Source: Undibacterium sp. Jales W-56
GTDB lineage: Bacteria; Pseudomonadota; Gammaproteobacteria; Burkholderiales; Burkholderiaceae_D
Reading direction: 5' to 3'
DNA length: 64,000 bases
NCBI RefSeq assembly: GCF_025548535.1
Contig: NZ_JAJLQW010000006.1
Span: forward strand, 62,001-126,000
The translations under genes and the position numbers were made by a program. Within the stretch, counting starts at the first letter, position 1, and every line of letters begins with the position of its first letter. Positions 1 through 7,984 of the stretch are shown here, one piece after another. Under the pieces are notes generated by a model. The model ran no database searches and had not been told where the DNA came from. It worked only from the letters and a program-made list of their open reading frames with translations.

Positions 1-613
1 AGTCGAAAGCCACCACGTGGAATTGCGGGTCGGCCAATTCGCCGTAACCCTGACCTAGCGTCCATTCTGCTTCAGTCCATTCATAGGACTTAGTGGTCGA
101 CACGACTTTCGCCAGGTCCATGCCAGACAAGCCAGGAAAGGATTTCGCCAAGGCGATCGCTTTAGCCGCATCGTTACCGACCAGGATCGCGCCGCCCTGC
201 GCACCTTTTTCACGCAAAATCCGCGTTAATTTACGCGTATCAATGCCTGCGATGGCAACGATATTTTGCGACTTCAGGTAGTCGGCGAGCGATTGCTCGG
301 AACGGAAATTCGATACCAGCAGCGGCAAGTCTTTAATGATCAAGCCGGCTGCATGGATTTTGCCGGACTCGACATCTTCCGAGTTGACGCCGGTATTGCC
401 GATATGCGGATAAGTCAGGGTGACGATCTGGGAGCTATAGCTTGGGTCAGTCAGGATTTCCTGATAACCCGTCATGGAGGTATTGAAAACGACTTCACCG
501 ATGGTGTGTCCGGAAGCACCTATGGATATACCGGTAAAAATTGTCCCATCTGCGAGGGCAAGAATGGCTATGGCATCTTGTTGGGTACGTAAAGACTGCG
601 GAAATGGCAGCAA
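1..613 (-). CDS. carA: Carbamoyl-phosphate synthase small subunit, N-terminal part (cut by window edge)
   Basis: CarA is the glutaminase subunit that feeds ammonia to CarB for carbamoyl phosphate, the precursor of arginine and pyrimidines. About 204 N-terminal residues are visible; the C-terminal amidotransferase domain lies outside the window. The translation shows the typical CarA start ([10 protein letters not shown]), the [21 protein letters not shown] block, [10 protein letters not shown] and [17 protein letters not shown]. The start is a TTG at 613, chosen because CAGGAG lies 6 bases upstream and no ATG fits. A good promoter stands about 150 bases further upstream, so a leader is likely. 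This is ordinary chromosome next to the island. Confidence 0.95.
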   Translation of the reverse strand, partial: MLPFPQSLRTQQDAIAILALADGTIFTGISIGASGHTIGEVVFNTSMTGYQEILTDPSYSSQIVTLTYPHIGNTGVNSEDVESGKIHAAGLIIKDLPLLVSNFRSEQSLADYLKSQNIVAIAGIDTRKLTRILREKGAQGGAILVGNDAAKAIALAKSFPGLSGMDLAKVVSTTKSYEWTEAEWTLGQGYGELADPQFHVVAFD

Positions 614-766
614 GGGTAACTCCTGTATTGTTACCGTCGCTACGCTGCGCCGAAATACTCGTCGTGAATGCCCACGCACAATCTTCGCGTAGCTGGGGAC
701 GATTTTAAGGTGCGATGTGGATTTGGGTATGCGATACGACGGGATTTGGATTAGCTAAACCCTAGA

Positions 767-795
767 ATTATAGCGCAAATCCAGCTCTCAGGCAA
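767..795 (-). promoter_or_regulatory. Sigma70-type promoter for carA
   Basis: Read on the minus strand there is TTGCCT (795-790), a 17-base spacer and a perfect TATAAT (772-767). It points at carA and would give a leader of roughly 150 bases. The rest of the 614-808 stretch holds nothing else I can recognise. Confidence 0.6.
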
Positions 796-808
796 ACAGG
801 AATCATAG

Positions 809-852
809 AAAAAAGGCGCAAATTGCATGGATCAGCATGCCAATTTGCGCCC
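809..852 (-). terminator. Rho-independent terminator of the GlcG-like gene
   Basis: On the minus strand an 11-bp perfect stem (GGCGCAAATTG paired with CAATTTGCGCC, further extended by CATG/CATG) is followed by six T. It lies about 75 bases after the stop of the GlcG/HbpS-family gene and separates it from the carA promoter. Confidence 0.8.
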
Positions 853-926
853 TTCTGCTTCAAATGCTTTGCTACGCTTGATAGTCAATAGCGCGTCAAT
901 TTCACTTTGACTACACAAAAAAACAA

Positions 927-1337
927 TTACGCCAGCAAAGCCGCGATACCCGCCTTTGCAATCTGCGCATCTTCAGAAGATTTAACTCCGGAAACTCCGA
1001 CAGCGCCAATGCAATGACCGTCAACCAGAATCGGCACACCGCCCTCCAGCATGCCCTCGATATACGGCGCGCTCAAGAAAGAGAAGCGACCGTTATTGAT
1101 GATGTCTTCATAGATTTTCGACTCGCGGCGACCCAGCGCCGCAGTCGTCGCTTTCGCTGGCGCGATCTGCGCAGAGATAGGCGCGACGCCATCCAGGCGT
1201 TGCAACCACATCAGATGGCCGCCGTCGTCCACAATCGCAATCACCACGGCCCAGGAGTTCGCTTTTGCTTCAGCCTCTGCCGCCGCTGCAATTTTTTTCA
1301 CATCGTCCAAAGTTAATACGGGTTTTGTTTGCATCAT
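927..1337 (-). CDS. GlcG/HbpS family protein (heme-degrading/DUF336 type)
   Basis: A 136-residue soluble protein covering the whole GlcG/HbpS fold. Visible family marks are the N-terminal LTLDDVKKIAAAAEAEA helix, VAIVDDGGHL near residue 38, the SAQIAPAKATTAA segment, and the C-terminal GGVPILVDGHCIGAVGVSG block. Members bind heme or flavin-like ligands or accompany glycolate oxidase; here no glc genes are near, so the substrate cannot be told. It is monocistronic with its own terminator. Confidence 0.85.
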   Translation of the reverse strand: MMQTKPVLTLDDVKKIAAAAEAEAKANSWAVVIAIVDDGGHLMWLQRLDGVAPISAQIAPAKATTAALGRRESKIYEDIINNGRFSFLSAPYIEGMLEGGVPILVDGHCIGAVGVSGVKSSEDAQIAKAGIAALLA

Positions 1338-1535
1338 TGCCTCCAGATTGAAATGTGAGCGGATTGTACGTCATGGCCGTTCGCTTAAGTATACAAACTG
1401 TTTTAACAATTTGATGGGCTTGCCTATCGCAGCGACCCCTCAATACATGTCATTTGGTTAATTTTTACAATTGACGAGTTTACATTCCGCAATAGTTCGC
1501 TTAAAGTTGGGCGGTTTTTTCAACCAGGTGCAACA

Positions 1536-2099
1536 ATGCTAATACCAATTTCCCGACATCCAAGGAAAGTAAAATTAGTCCTTACTGTACTACTCGCCAG
1601 CGCCCTGCAGCTTACCGTCTGCACCGCCGGCCAAGCCGCTGAAAACCCCTTCCCCGAATCCTCGACTGCCTACCTGAAACTGCAAGAACTCCGGGAACGC
1701 GCATCCAACCTGACTGTCAAGGCCATGGACATGCTCGGCATACGCTACAAGCGCGGCGGCAATACGCCAGAAAATGGACTCGATTGCAGTGGTTTTGTGA
1801 GACTGGTTTTCAAAAATGCACTGGGTGCGGAATTGCCAAGAACCTCGCATGAAATCAGCAAAGTCGGCGAAACGGTAGAGCAAAAAGATTTGCAACCCGG
1901 CGATTTGGTTTTTTACAATACATTGCGCCGCGGCTTCTCGCACGTCGGCATTTATCTCGGCGACAACAAGTTCATCCACTCGCCTTCTGCCGGCGGCCAA
2001 GTACGCATAGAAAGCATGGACATTGCTTACTGGAAGAAACGCTTTAATGGCGCCAGACGGATCAACGAAGACGAAAAGCAGCAAAACAACCCGCAATAA
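1536..2099 (+). CDS. NlpC/P60 family cell-wall endopeptidase, exported
   Basis: A 187-residue protein with an N-terminal signal peptide (basic start, hydrophobic run to about residue 30) and one NlpC/P60 domain. The catalytic triad is readable: Cys in GLDCSGFV, His in FSHVGIYLG, and the polar third residue in KFIHSPSAGG. These enzymes cleave the D-glutamyl-diaminopimelate bond of peptide stems in the periplasm. It is divergent from the GlcG-like gene. Length and layout fit the short Spr/YafL-like single-domain enzymes. Confidence 0.9.
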   Translation: MLIPISRHPRKVKLVLTVLLASALQLTVCTAGQAAENPFPESSTAYLKLQELRERASNLTVKAMDMLGIRYKRGGNTPENGLDCSGFVRLVFKNALGAELPRTSHEISKVGETVEQKDLQPGDLVFYNTLRRGFSHVGIYLGDNKFIHSPSAGGQVRIESMDIAYWKKRFNGARRINEDEKQQNNPQ

Positions 2100-2200
2100 T
2101 TATATACTCCCCTTATTACGATCTAAAACACGGTCACAATCCGTATGTTTTATGCGGATAAATAAATGTACATAGGGGCAGTATGTAATTTAAACCGACA

Positions 2201-3133
2201 TCATTTTTCCTGCATCATACGAATTTTTTGCTTAATTTCAGTCATCGCTGACATCGCTGCCCTCTCCCCCGCCAGGATCGCCAGATTACGCCCGGCAAAA
2301 TCACTGCCCTTCATGCTCGCCAATTCCGGCCGGATCACGACATCTGCATTTTTTAATTCAAACTGATTCAAGCTTTGCCCCATGATGGTAAAAGTCTGCA
2401 TCAGCACTTCCAGCGAACTGGAAGCCGCCTGCGAATCCGGCTGCGAAGAAATATTCACCGCAATCACAAAATCTGCTCCCATCTCACGCGCAAAGCGCAC
2501 CGGCACTGGCGACACCAGGCCGCCATCGACATACTGCCTGTCATTGATTTTGACCGGCTGAAACACGCCGGGCACGGCGGAGGAAGCACGTACCGCCAAG
2601 CCGGTATTCCCGCGCTGGAATAACACCGGCAAACCGGTGTGCAAATCGGTCGCGACTGCGCCGAAAGGTTTTTTCAATTTCTCGATCGGCGTTTGCCCTA
2701 CCGATTTATTCACATACGCTTGCAGGGCGTCGCCCTTCAACACGCCGCTGCTCTTGGCAAACAAAGGCAAAGACCAATCTGAAATCGTTGCCTCATCCAT
2801 ATCCAGCGCCATTTTTTGCAAAGCAAAGCCGTTATTTCCCGCCGCATACATCGCACCGACCACGCTGCCTGCACTGGTGCCGACCACGATGTCAGGAATG
2901 ATGCCTTGCGACTCCAGCGTCTTAATCACGCCGATATGCGCAAATCCGCGCGCAGCACCGCCACCCAGAGCCAAGCCGATACGTATCGCTTTAGGGGTCT
3001 TCGCCACAGGCACAGGCGGAGCAACCACCTGAACCGGCGTCGAGCCACAGGCCACCAGCAGCGATAAAGCGAATAAGGACGAGCAGATATTGGATAATGG
3101 ACGCACAAATTTTTTTGGCAACATGAGGGACAT
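2201..3133 (-). CDS. Patatin-like phospholipase family lipoprotein (RssA-like)
   Basis: About 310 residues. The lipoprotein signal ends in LLVAC, followed by the patatin domain: the oxyanion loop GGGAARGFAHIG, the nucleophile elbow GTSAG and the catalytic DGG of YVDGGLVSPVP. It probably hydrolyses acyl esters at the envelope. Longer starts up to 3172 run through a transcription terminator stem, so a start at 3133 (MSLMLP) or 3124 (MLPKKF, which gives a canonical basic n-region) is preferred; neither has a clear ribosome site. This is the last normal chromosomal gene before the island. Confidence 0.85.
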   Translation of the reverse strand: MSLMLPKKFVRPLSNICSSLFALSLLVACGSTPVQVVAPPVPVAKTPKAIRIGLALGGGAARGFAHIGVIKTLESQGIIPDIVVGTSAGSVVGAMYAAGNNGFALQKMALDMDEATISDWSLPLFAKSSGVLKGDALQAYVNKSVGQTPIEKLKKPFGAVATDLHTGLPVLFQRGNTGLAVRASSAVPGVFQPVKINDRQYVDGGLVSPVPVRFAREMGADFVIAVNISSQPDSQAASSSLEVLMQTFTIMGQSLNQFELKNADVVIRPELASMKGSDFAGRNLAILAGERAAMSAMTEIKQKIRMMQEK

Positions 3134-3162
3134 GAGAAAAGTGAATAGACGATCCAGATACG

Positions 3163-3194
3163 AAAAACCCACGTTCTCTGAGGAGCAACGTGGG
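3163..3194 (-). terminator. Rho-independent terminator, probably of a former tRNA gene
   Basis: Minus strand: CCCACGTT, 11-base loop, AACGTGGG, then TTTTT. It sits directly downstream of the tRNA 3' fragment at 3215-3228 and upstream of the patatin gene, as expected for the terminator of a tRNA transcript. Confidence 0.75.
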
Positions 3195-3214
3195 CTTAGA
3201 TACTGCTAAATTTT

Positions 3215-3228
3215 TGGCGGAAGCGGTG
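3215..3228 (-). other. tRNA 3'-end fragment, probable attachment-site remnant
   Basis: On the minus strand the bases CACCGCTTCCGCCA look like the last stem bases, a G discriminator and CCA of a tRNA gene; a G discriminator is typical of tRNA-Ser. The upstream tRNA body is absent and the native terminator follows. This is the pattern left when an element integrates into a tRNA 3' end. The matching intact tRNA would lie at the far end of the element, outside this window. Confidence 0.5.
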
Positions 3229-3715
3229 ACATCCATTAATTGCACGTAACATATTGATTTTAAATGATATTCAAAATATAAATATTGAGCAATACCAACA
3301 CAAATACCAACAATTGAAACCGCTGGACGTTTGAGCCGAAAGTGCCCAGCGTAGCCTCCGGGAAGAGTGGGTGTTTAATGCCGGTCTCCAGAAAATTAGA
3401 CTGGGCGTGGCAGACTACGTTTGACCTATGGCATCACAACGGCGACGCTAAACGATCGGCGTGCTTGATCACGTGGGCATGAACCGAAATTGCCCGCTGC
3501 TGATACCCGGAACGCGACTGGCCTCCTGACCTTCGGACACGAACTCAGCAAACACGGCCTACCTTGGTAGTTTGTCGGAACAAGTGGGATTCGAACTGTG
3601 TCGGCACCGCGCGGCCGTGCCGAAACTCAGCGGACAGAAGCGAAAACGTAGTCTTTGGTCATCAACTTGAGCGATCGGTTTAGCATTCGTCGGCTGGACT
3701 AAGTACATTTTTCTC
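3229..3715. other. Non-coding left end of the island
   Basis: About 490 bases with no open frame that looks like a gene. The first part (3229-3310) is AT-rich with ATATT-type runs; the rest is of higher GC. A T-loop-like string GTGGGATTCGAAC occurs at about 3578 but no tRNA fold surrounds it. Confidence 0.5.
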
Positions 3716-4273
3716 CTAGGCAAAATATTGCTTCAATGGTGCATCAAGCCGTTGATAGAGAGGATGGACCGGCGAACCGTTCTTATTCCTTCCGAAGCAA
3801 AGGACTTTCGCCGGGTCACACACTTCGCGCAAGATTGCCTCCACCGCAGTTCCGCGGCCCGACTTATGACCGGGATTCCCCCAACTCACCACAATAAGTC
3901 GAGCGCTGGCCGCGATCCGCCGGATCCATTCATCGTTCTCGGGGAGGTTGACCAATGCCGTTTTGGCTAAATCTGACGAGTAGGTACCGCGAATGGACAT
4001 GACATTGAGTTGGTAGTAGGCACCAACGCCCCAGTACTCTCGAGCTCGGCGGACCATGCCATCCACTGTCGGATCGCCCACATTTTCCGCCGCACCGGAG
4101 GGGTTCATGCTGATGCCGCAAGCATAATTCTCTATGTCACCCCAATGCCGGAAGAGCGCAAAGCGATGAGTTCTATCGGTGTTGAAAACTGTTCGTTCTG
4201 CGATGATTGGATCGACCGATTGCTCGGGCAACGGGGCCGGTGAGCCGATTGCTGCGACGGCGAATTTGGACAT
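3716..4273 (-). CDS. DUF1643 domain-containing protein
   Basis: A 185-residue soluble protein with the DUF1643 layout: RFALFRHWGD, GISMNPSGAAEN followed by DPTVDGMVRRAR, a central strand LNVMSIRGT, LIVVSWGNPG and the C-terminal NKNGSPVHPLYQR. The family is common on plasmids and phages and has no settled biochemistry. It lies 150 bases after the nuclease gene on the same strand and may be the tail of the parM operon. Confidence 0.85.
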   Translation of the reverse strand: MSKFAVAAIGSPAPLPEQSVDPIIAERTVFNTDRTHRFALFRHWGDIENYACGISMNPSGAAENVGDPTVDGMVRRAREYWGVGAYYQLNVMSIRGTYSSDLAKTALVNLPENDEWIRRIAASARLIVVSWGNPGHKSGRGTAVEAILREVCDPAKVLCFGRNKNGSPVHPLYQRLDAPLKQYFA

Positions 4274-4425
4274 AGATTTATCTCGAAGTTGGCCGTTTGC
4301 AGGCAGGTGAGGGAGACATCGATCATTTGAGACACTAAACTTTAACTCATCTGACAGCCAGCGTCAGGTGAAGTCTGGGCTAGTTCAACTGAGCGCATGC
4401 CACCACGCCCGCCCGCCGGAGAACA

Positions 4426-4983
4426 TCAACCTGGCCTGGACCAGGTCGATACCTCGCATGCCTGCATGAAAGCGCACCCGCCACACAATCGCTTGGAACA
4501 CGAATACCTTGGAGTCAGATGGCCATTCAAGATGTGTTCCCTTCGCCTGGCCAGCGCTACCACTTCTTCTACTGACATCAGATCGACCCTATGTGCCGAC
4601 TTGAACATGCGTCCTGGTCGCTGGATCAACACGATGCCGAACGCGGCGACGTGTTCCCCTGTCTGCGCTTGCACCGCCAGTCGCTGCGCCGATAGCTCGA
4701 TTACATCGGAAAAATAGGGCTGATTTGTCCTACGCGTTTTCAATTCCACCAGGATGATCACGCCGCTCGGATTCCGGTAGCCCCGGTCCAATTTCGCGAC
4801 AATGGTGATGTCGCCCACGGCACAGAAGGTTTGCTCGGCATAGACCAACTCGGCGCCGCGTAGCTCACGCGGCAGCCAGGCTAATCCGAGTGCTGGGCCA
4901 GTCGAGCGAGCACGACGCTGCCGAACAGCGAACGCCACGACGACGACGACCAGCACCAGCAGAATGATTGCGCTATTTTCCAT
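4426..4983 (-). CDS. Membrane-anchored Cas4-like PD-(D/E)XK nuclease with 4-Cys cluster
   Basis: 185 residues from the ATG at 4983. Residues 5-20 are a single strongly hydrophobic helix. The rest has a PD-(D/E)XK core (AKLDRG then VELKTR, the D and ExK of the active site, and a following QRLAVQAQ helix) and a C-terminal CX4CX2CX5C cluster (CSKRLCGGCAFMQAC) like the iron-sulfur anchor of Cas4/AddB nucleases. The N-terminal anchor is unusual for that family. Its start overlaps the end of the CFI-box gene by 11 bases, so it belongs to the parM operon. No cas genes or CRISPR array are present. Confidence 0.7.
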   Translation of the reverse strand: MENSAIILLVLVVVVVAFAVRQRRARSTGPALGLAWLPRELRGAELVYAEQTFCAVGDITIVAKLDRGYRNPSGVIILVELKTRRTNQPYFSDVIELSAQRLAVQAQTGEHVAAFGIVLIQRPGRMFKSAHRVDLMSVEEVVALARRREHILNGHLTPRYSCSKRLCGGCAFMQACEVSTWSRPG

Positions 4984-5503
4984 GATTTTTTCCGCTCTCA
5001 AGAAGTGTCCTTTTCACGAGCCAGACCGCGGCTCGCAACGTGGTACGTACAATGGGTTGCAGCGATGTATGACGTTGCAGCACTGAGCACACCGAGGGAG
5101 CCGTCCGGTAGTACATCGCGATGCACCATCGCCCCGCCAAGTTCGGCCGCAGGACTCGGTCTCGGAATGCCCTGAGCGCGATCGTCTCCGGGCCGGCGCC
5201 AAATATGAGCGTCGCGATATAGCAACGCCCTTTTTCGGCCGACGCATCTCCTGCTACGGATACCAGGACGCCATCGCGATAGAACTGCTCGTGTGCAACC
5301 TGTCCCCGCTTGATCGCAACACGCTGGTGCCGAGATCTCCGCTTGCCGAAGTGGTGTTCGAACACGACCAGGCGTTCACACACGCCCATCTGGGCCAGTT
5401 CCGAGGCGCCGACGGCATTCACCCTTTTGCCTGACTGCCGACCACCACCGGTTCGCAATCCGCCGCCCGCCGGTGCGCCCCCGTCCAATTGATCCTGGTT
5501 CAT
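4973..5503 (-). CDS. CFI-box domain protein
   Basis: 176 residues from the ATG at 5503, which lies 2 bases after the stop of the preceding gene. The C-terminal half carries the CFI-box signature: CYIATLIFGAGPE, LRAFRDRVL, and a following AMYYRTAPSV segment, then a basic hydrophobic tail. The N-terminal part (residues 1-45) is Gly-rich and low in complexity. Proteins of this type are short, often membrane-near, and of unknown function. The gene sits between the ParR-like gene and the Cas4-like nuclease. Confidence 0.65.
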   Translation of the reverse strand: MNQDQLDGGAPAGGGLRTGGGRQSGKRVNAVGASELAQMGVCERLVVFEHHFGKRRSRHQRVAIKRGQVAHEQFYRDGVLVSVAGDASAEKGRCYIATLIFGAGPETIALRAFRDRVLRPNLAGRWCIAMYYRTAPSVCSVLQRHTSLQPIVRTTLRAAVWLVKRTLLESGKNHGK

Positions 5504-5505
5504 GT

Positions 5506-5784
5506 CTACTCCATCAGGGGTTCGTCGAATACCTGGTTGGTGACCGACGCCCCGCCCCCATCGACGCGAACCCTGTCGCCATTCGCGTCCTCGACTTGCC
5601 CCCCTCCGCGCGCCGACCAGATTTGCGCAAGCAAGCCTTCGTGCGCCAGGGTTCGCAAACGGTTGACCCGTTTGGAGCCTTTCTTGCACTGGATCAGGTC
5701 TTCGTAAAGCCGCGGATTGTCGGCGCGCTCCAATTCGAAGACGAGCCGTATGCGCTCTGGTTGTCCAGCATTCGCCGGACTCAT
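5506..5784 (-). CDS. Small ParR/StbB-like partner of the actin-like protein (putative)
   Basis: 92 residues; the ATG overlaps the parM stop as ATGA, so translation is coupled. The sequence starts with RIRLVFELERADNP and continues into a helical KKGSKRVNRLRTLAHEGL segment, with an acidic Gly-rich tail. Size, position directly after an actin-like gene and a short basic helical region fit a DNA-binding adaptor such as ParR or StbB, but I see no diagnostic motif. The function is inferred from position. Confidence 0.55.
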   Translation of the reverse strand: MSPANAGQPERIRLVFELERADNPRLYEDLIQCKKGSKRVNRLRTLAHEGLLAQIWSARGGGQVEDANGDRVRVDGGGASVTNQVFDEPLME

Positions 5785-6830
5785 GCAGCACCTCCATCCG
5801 CCTTCAGTTCGGGCCGATTTGCGGGAGCATCCTTGTCGATTCCGCTTCGGGCGTAGTTCATCCCGGCTATCTGAAACCCTTTGACGTTGGCATAGATAGG
5901 ATCTTTGATCTCGTGGATTTTGTGTCTCGGAAATGCATCCTTGACCGCCTTCTTGAACAGGAAAGCCCCTCCCCCGACGAGGATAATGTTCTGGAAGTTG
6001 TAGGATGCCTCGATCCATTGCATCATCGACGACACTGCCTGCTGCGCGATCGTGCGCGCAATCGGCATCAGGCGCGACATGTCGTAGGGCTTCTGATAAA
6101 TGACAGGGTTCTTGCCAGTGCGCAGCGCCGCATCGATCGCGTCGAAGTCCCGGTAAGGCGTGCCGATGTCGTCACTGATCTCAGTTGCGATGGCCTGCAA
6201 GACATCGAACATTCCGCGATTGATGGAATGACTTTTCTTTTGGACCAGGCGCATCCCTCTTGTGACCAGCCAATCGAAGGTCCGGGCGCCTGGATCGATT
6301 ACCAAGCTCTGCTCATTCTCGATGGCTTGCAGCTTTTGGTGCAGCGAGGCGTAGTAGACCAACGCACCTTGTGGTTGGGCCACGGCCAGGGCCTTACGCA
6401 CAGTCACGGTCCGACCATTGCCGACTTCGTGCTTGCCGGTCATCGCCTTTTCCAAGGCCGCCTTCTTCGCAGCGAACGCCGCGACAGGCAGGCCGACCAC
6501 CAGCAGATCGATACTACCGACCTTCATCAGATTGAGCGCCCCTCGCAAGAGGGCCGCATACTCTGGCGTCTCGGTATAGCGGTCGTGCATCTGGGTGGAG
6601 CGGAATGTGTCGGCGGCCAGGTTCACTTCGGGTCCGACTTCGTAAAACAGGCCATCGATTGGCACGGCCACGGTTCTACGCCGCTCGGCGGCCGGCGTCG
6701 CCGACAAGTCCCTTGCGCTCGGATAGGCGATCGAAGGGAAGGTGGCGCAACGGATCTCGTCGTTCGATCCGCTTGTCACGTACTTGGTATTGCCAAATCC
6801 AACATCCACTGCTCTGACGATCGGTTCCAT
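5781..6830 (-). CDS. Actin-like ParM/StbA family protein (PRTRC system protein D)
   Basis: 349 residues with the actin ATPase fold: phosphate-1 loop VDVGFGNTKYV at residues 9-19, phosphate-2 motif VIDPGARTFDWLV, and adenosine motif IILVGGGAFLF near residue 285. Such proteins polymerise with ATP and push replicons apart. The length and the C-terminal VKGFQIAG pattern match PRTRC protein D, which is often placed away from the rest of that cassette, as here. It leads an operon of at least four genes with overlapping or touching ends. Confidence 0.85.
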   Translation of the reverse strand: MEPIVRAVDVGFGNTKYVTSGSNDEIRCATFPSIAYPSARDLSATPAAERRRTVAVPIDGLFYEVGPEVNLAADTFRSTQMHDRYTETPEYAALLRGALNLMKVGSIDLLVVGLPVAAFAAKKAALEKAMTGKHEVGNGRTVTVRKALAVAQPQGALVYYASLHQKLQAIENEQSLVIDPGARTFDWLVTRGMRLVQKKSHSINRGMFDVLQAIATEISDDIGTPYRDFDAIDAALRTGKNPVIYQKPYDMSRLMPIARTIAQQAVSSMMQWIEASYNFQNIILVGGGAFLFKKAVKDAFPRHKIHEIKDPIYANVKGFQIAGMNYARSGIDKDAPANRPELKADGGAA

Positions 6831-7984
6831 GGATTCTCCAGAAATGTCGATTCATACGGACAGCATCGGATATTCGATGCCGCGCCTCCATGCGAAACGC
6901 CCACGATTGGGGCCGGATTTCGGCACCAGGTCCATGTCCGGTCGACCCACCGTGTCATTCGGCTCGAACCGGAACGACACCGGCCATCGCCGAGCCCGGA
7001 TCGTGTGCGTTCGCATATCACTACGGTCGCACCAGAAGAACACGCGTCAAGCCTCCAGATCGTCCGTTAAATCGGCGGTCAAGGCCGGTTCCGGAACCAG
7101 AGGCCACTTCCTTGCGAGTCAACCCCTCGCGCACCCTCGCGTGCCCGCCGGATCGGAAGAAAAACCGCCATCAAGGGCGCGTGCCGACGCCACCCGAAAG
7201 CGCCGGAAAGCGCTTGACGCGTCAACCGTCAAGGTGTCAACTGGCAGTGCTCGAAAGGCTCCTTGCCCTGCTCCCATCGCGGGAACAAAAAGGCGTTGCG
7301 GTCGATACCCGTCCTGACAAACCAATCCTTGAATTGGTTTTGGCGCGATCCCCGAGGTCGTGCCTGGCAGCGATTCACCCCGTAGTGCAATCGGCCCTGA
7401 CTGTTCAGCAAAGCTGCGCTGGCCTTCTTAGAGAAGGCGTCATGGCCGGGCAAATGGTCTTTTCGGCACCCGATGCCGGACCGCTATTCCTCGTTACCCG
7501 CTGCGAGCATGCATTCCATGCACCGTACGGCCGTGCTTGCCTATTTAGGCTCCCCGTACGCATTCGCTCGACTACCTGACACGCCCCGGACTTTCGGTAA
7601 GGGACGAACCCACCCAGGTAGGGTGACGGCTACAAGAACTGATCCCGACAGCGCACGAGACCCGATCTCGTCGCCGATGTCTTGCCACGACCCTGGAGGT
7701 CGGGCGGCATCCTCTCCCCCCGTACGCTGCAGAAATGCACAAACGGGCTGGATTCATTGAACCATTTTTACGATTACCGAGCCGGCTTCCCAACGAGGGG
7801 TTGGCGCGACCCTGGGTACTTTTTTGATTTTCGCAAGGACGCTCGTGGTCGCGTCCGGCGCGATGCAATGACCACTGAACGCGATGGCGACGGAATCCGC
7901 CATTCCGTTTCATCACCCATCGATTCCGTGATGACTGAACCGGCCCGCGATTCGAGCAACGGGCGTTCAAGAACGGAGGACATC
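6831..7984. other. 1.15-kb non-coding segment between parM and the integrase
   Basis: No credible gene is seen. It must contain the divergent promoters of parM and the integrase. Notable are GTCAA words spaced about 8-9 bases apart near 7214-7243 (with further GGTCAAG/CGTCAAG words at 7046 and 7078), an 8-bp inverted repeat AAACCAAT/ATTGGTTT at 7319-7340, and GCATCG/CGATGC at 6862-6880. It could hold the ParM centromere, integrase arm sites or an origin. Confidence 0.4.

Noticed and set aside
3134..3245. Longer starts for the patatin gene
   Set aside because: They would read through the terminator stem and the tRNA 3' fragment and would spoil the lipoprotein signal.
3570..3600. T-loop-like string GTGGGATTCGAAC
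   Set aside because: No acceptor, D-arm or anticodon stem can be folded around it.
5913..7070. Long plus-strand open frame of 385 codons
   Set aside because: It runs antisense through parM and its operon leader; amino acid pattern is a typical shadow (His/Arg/Asp-rich) and no ribosome site is present.
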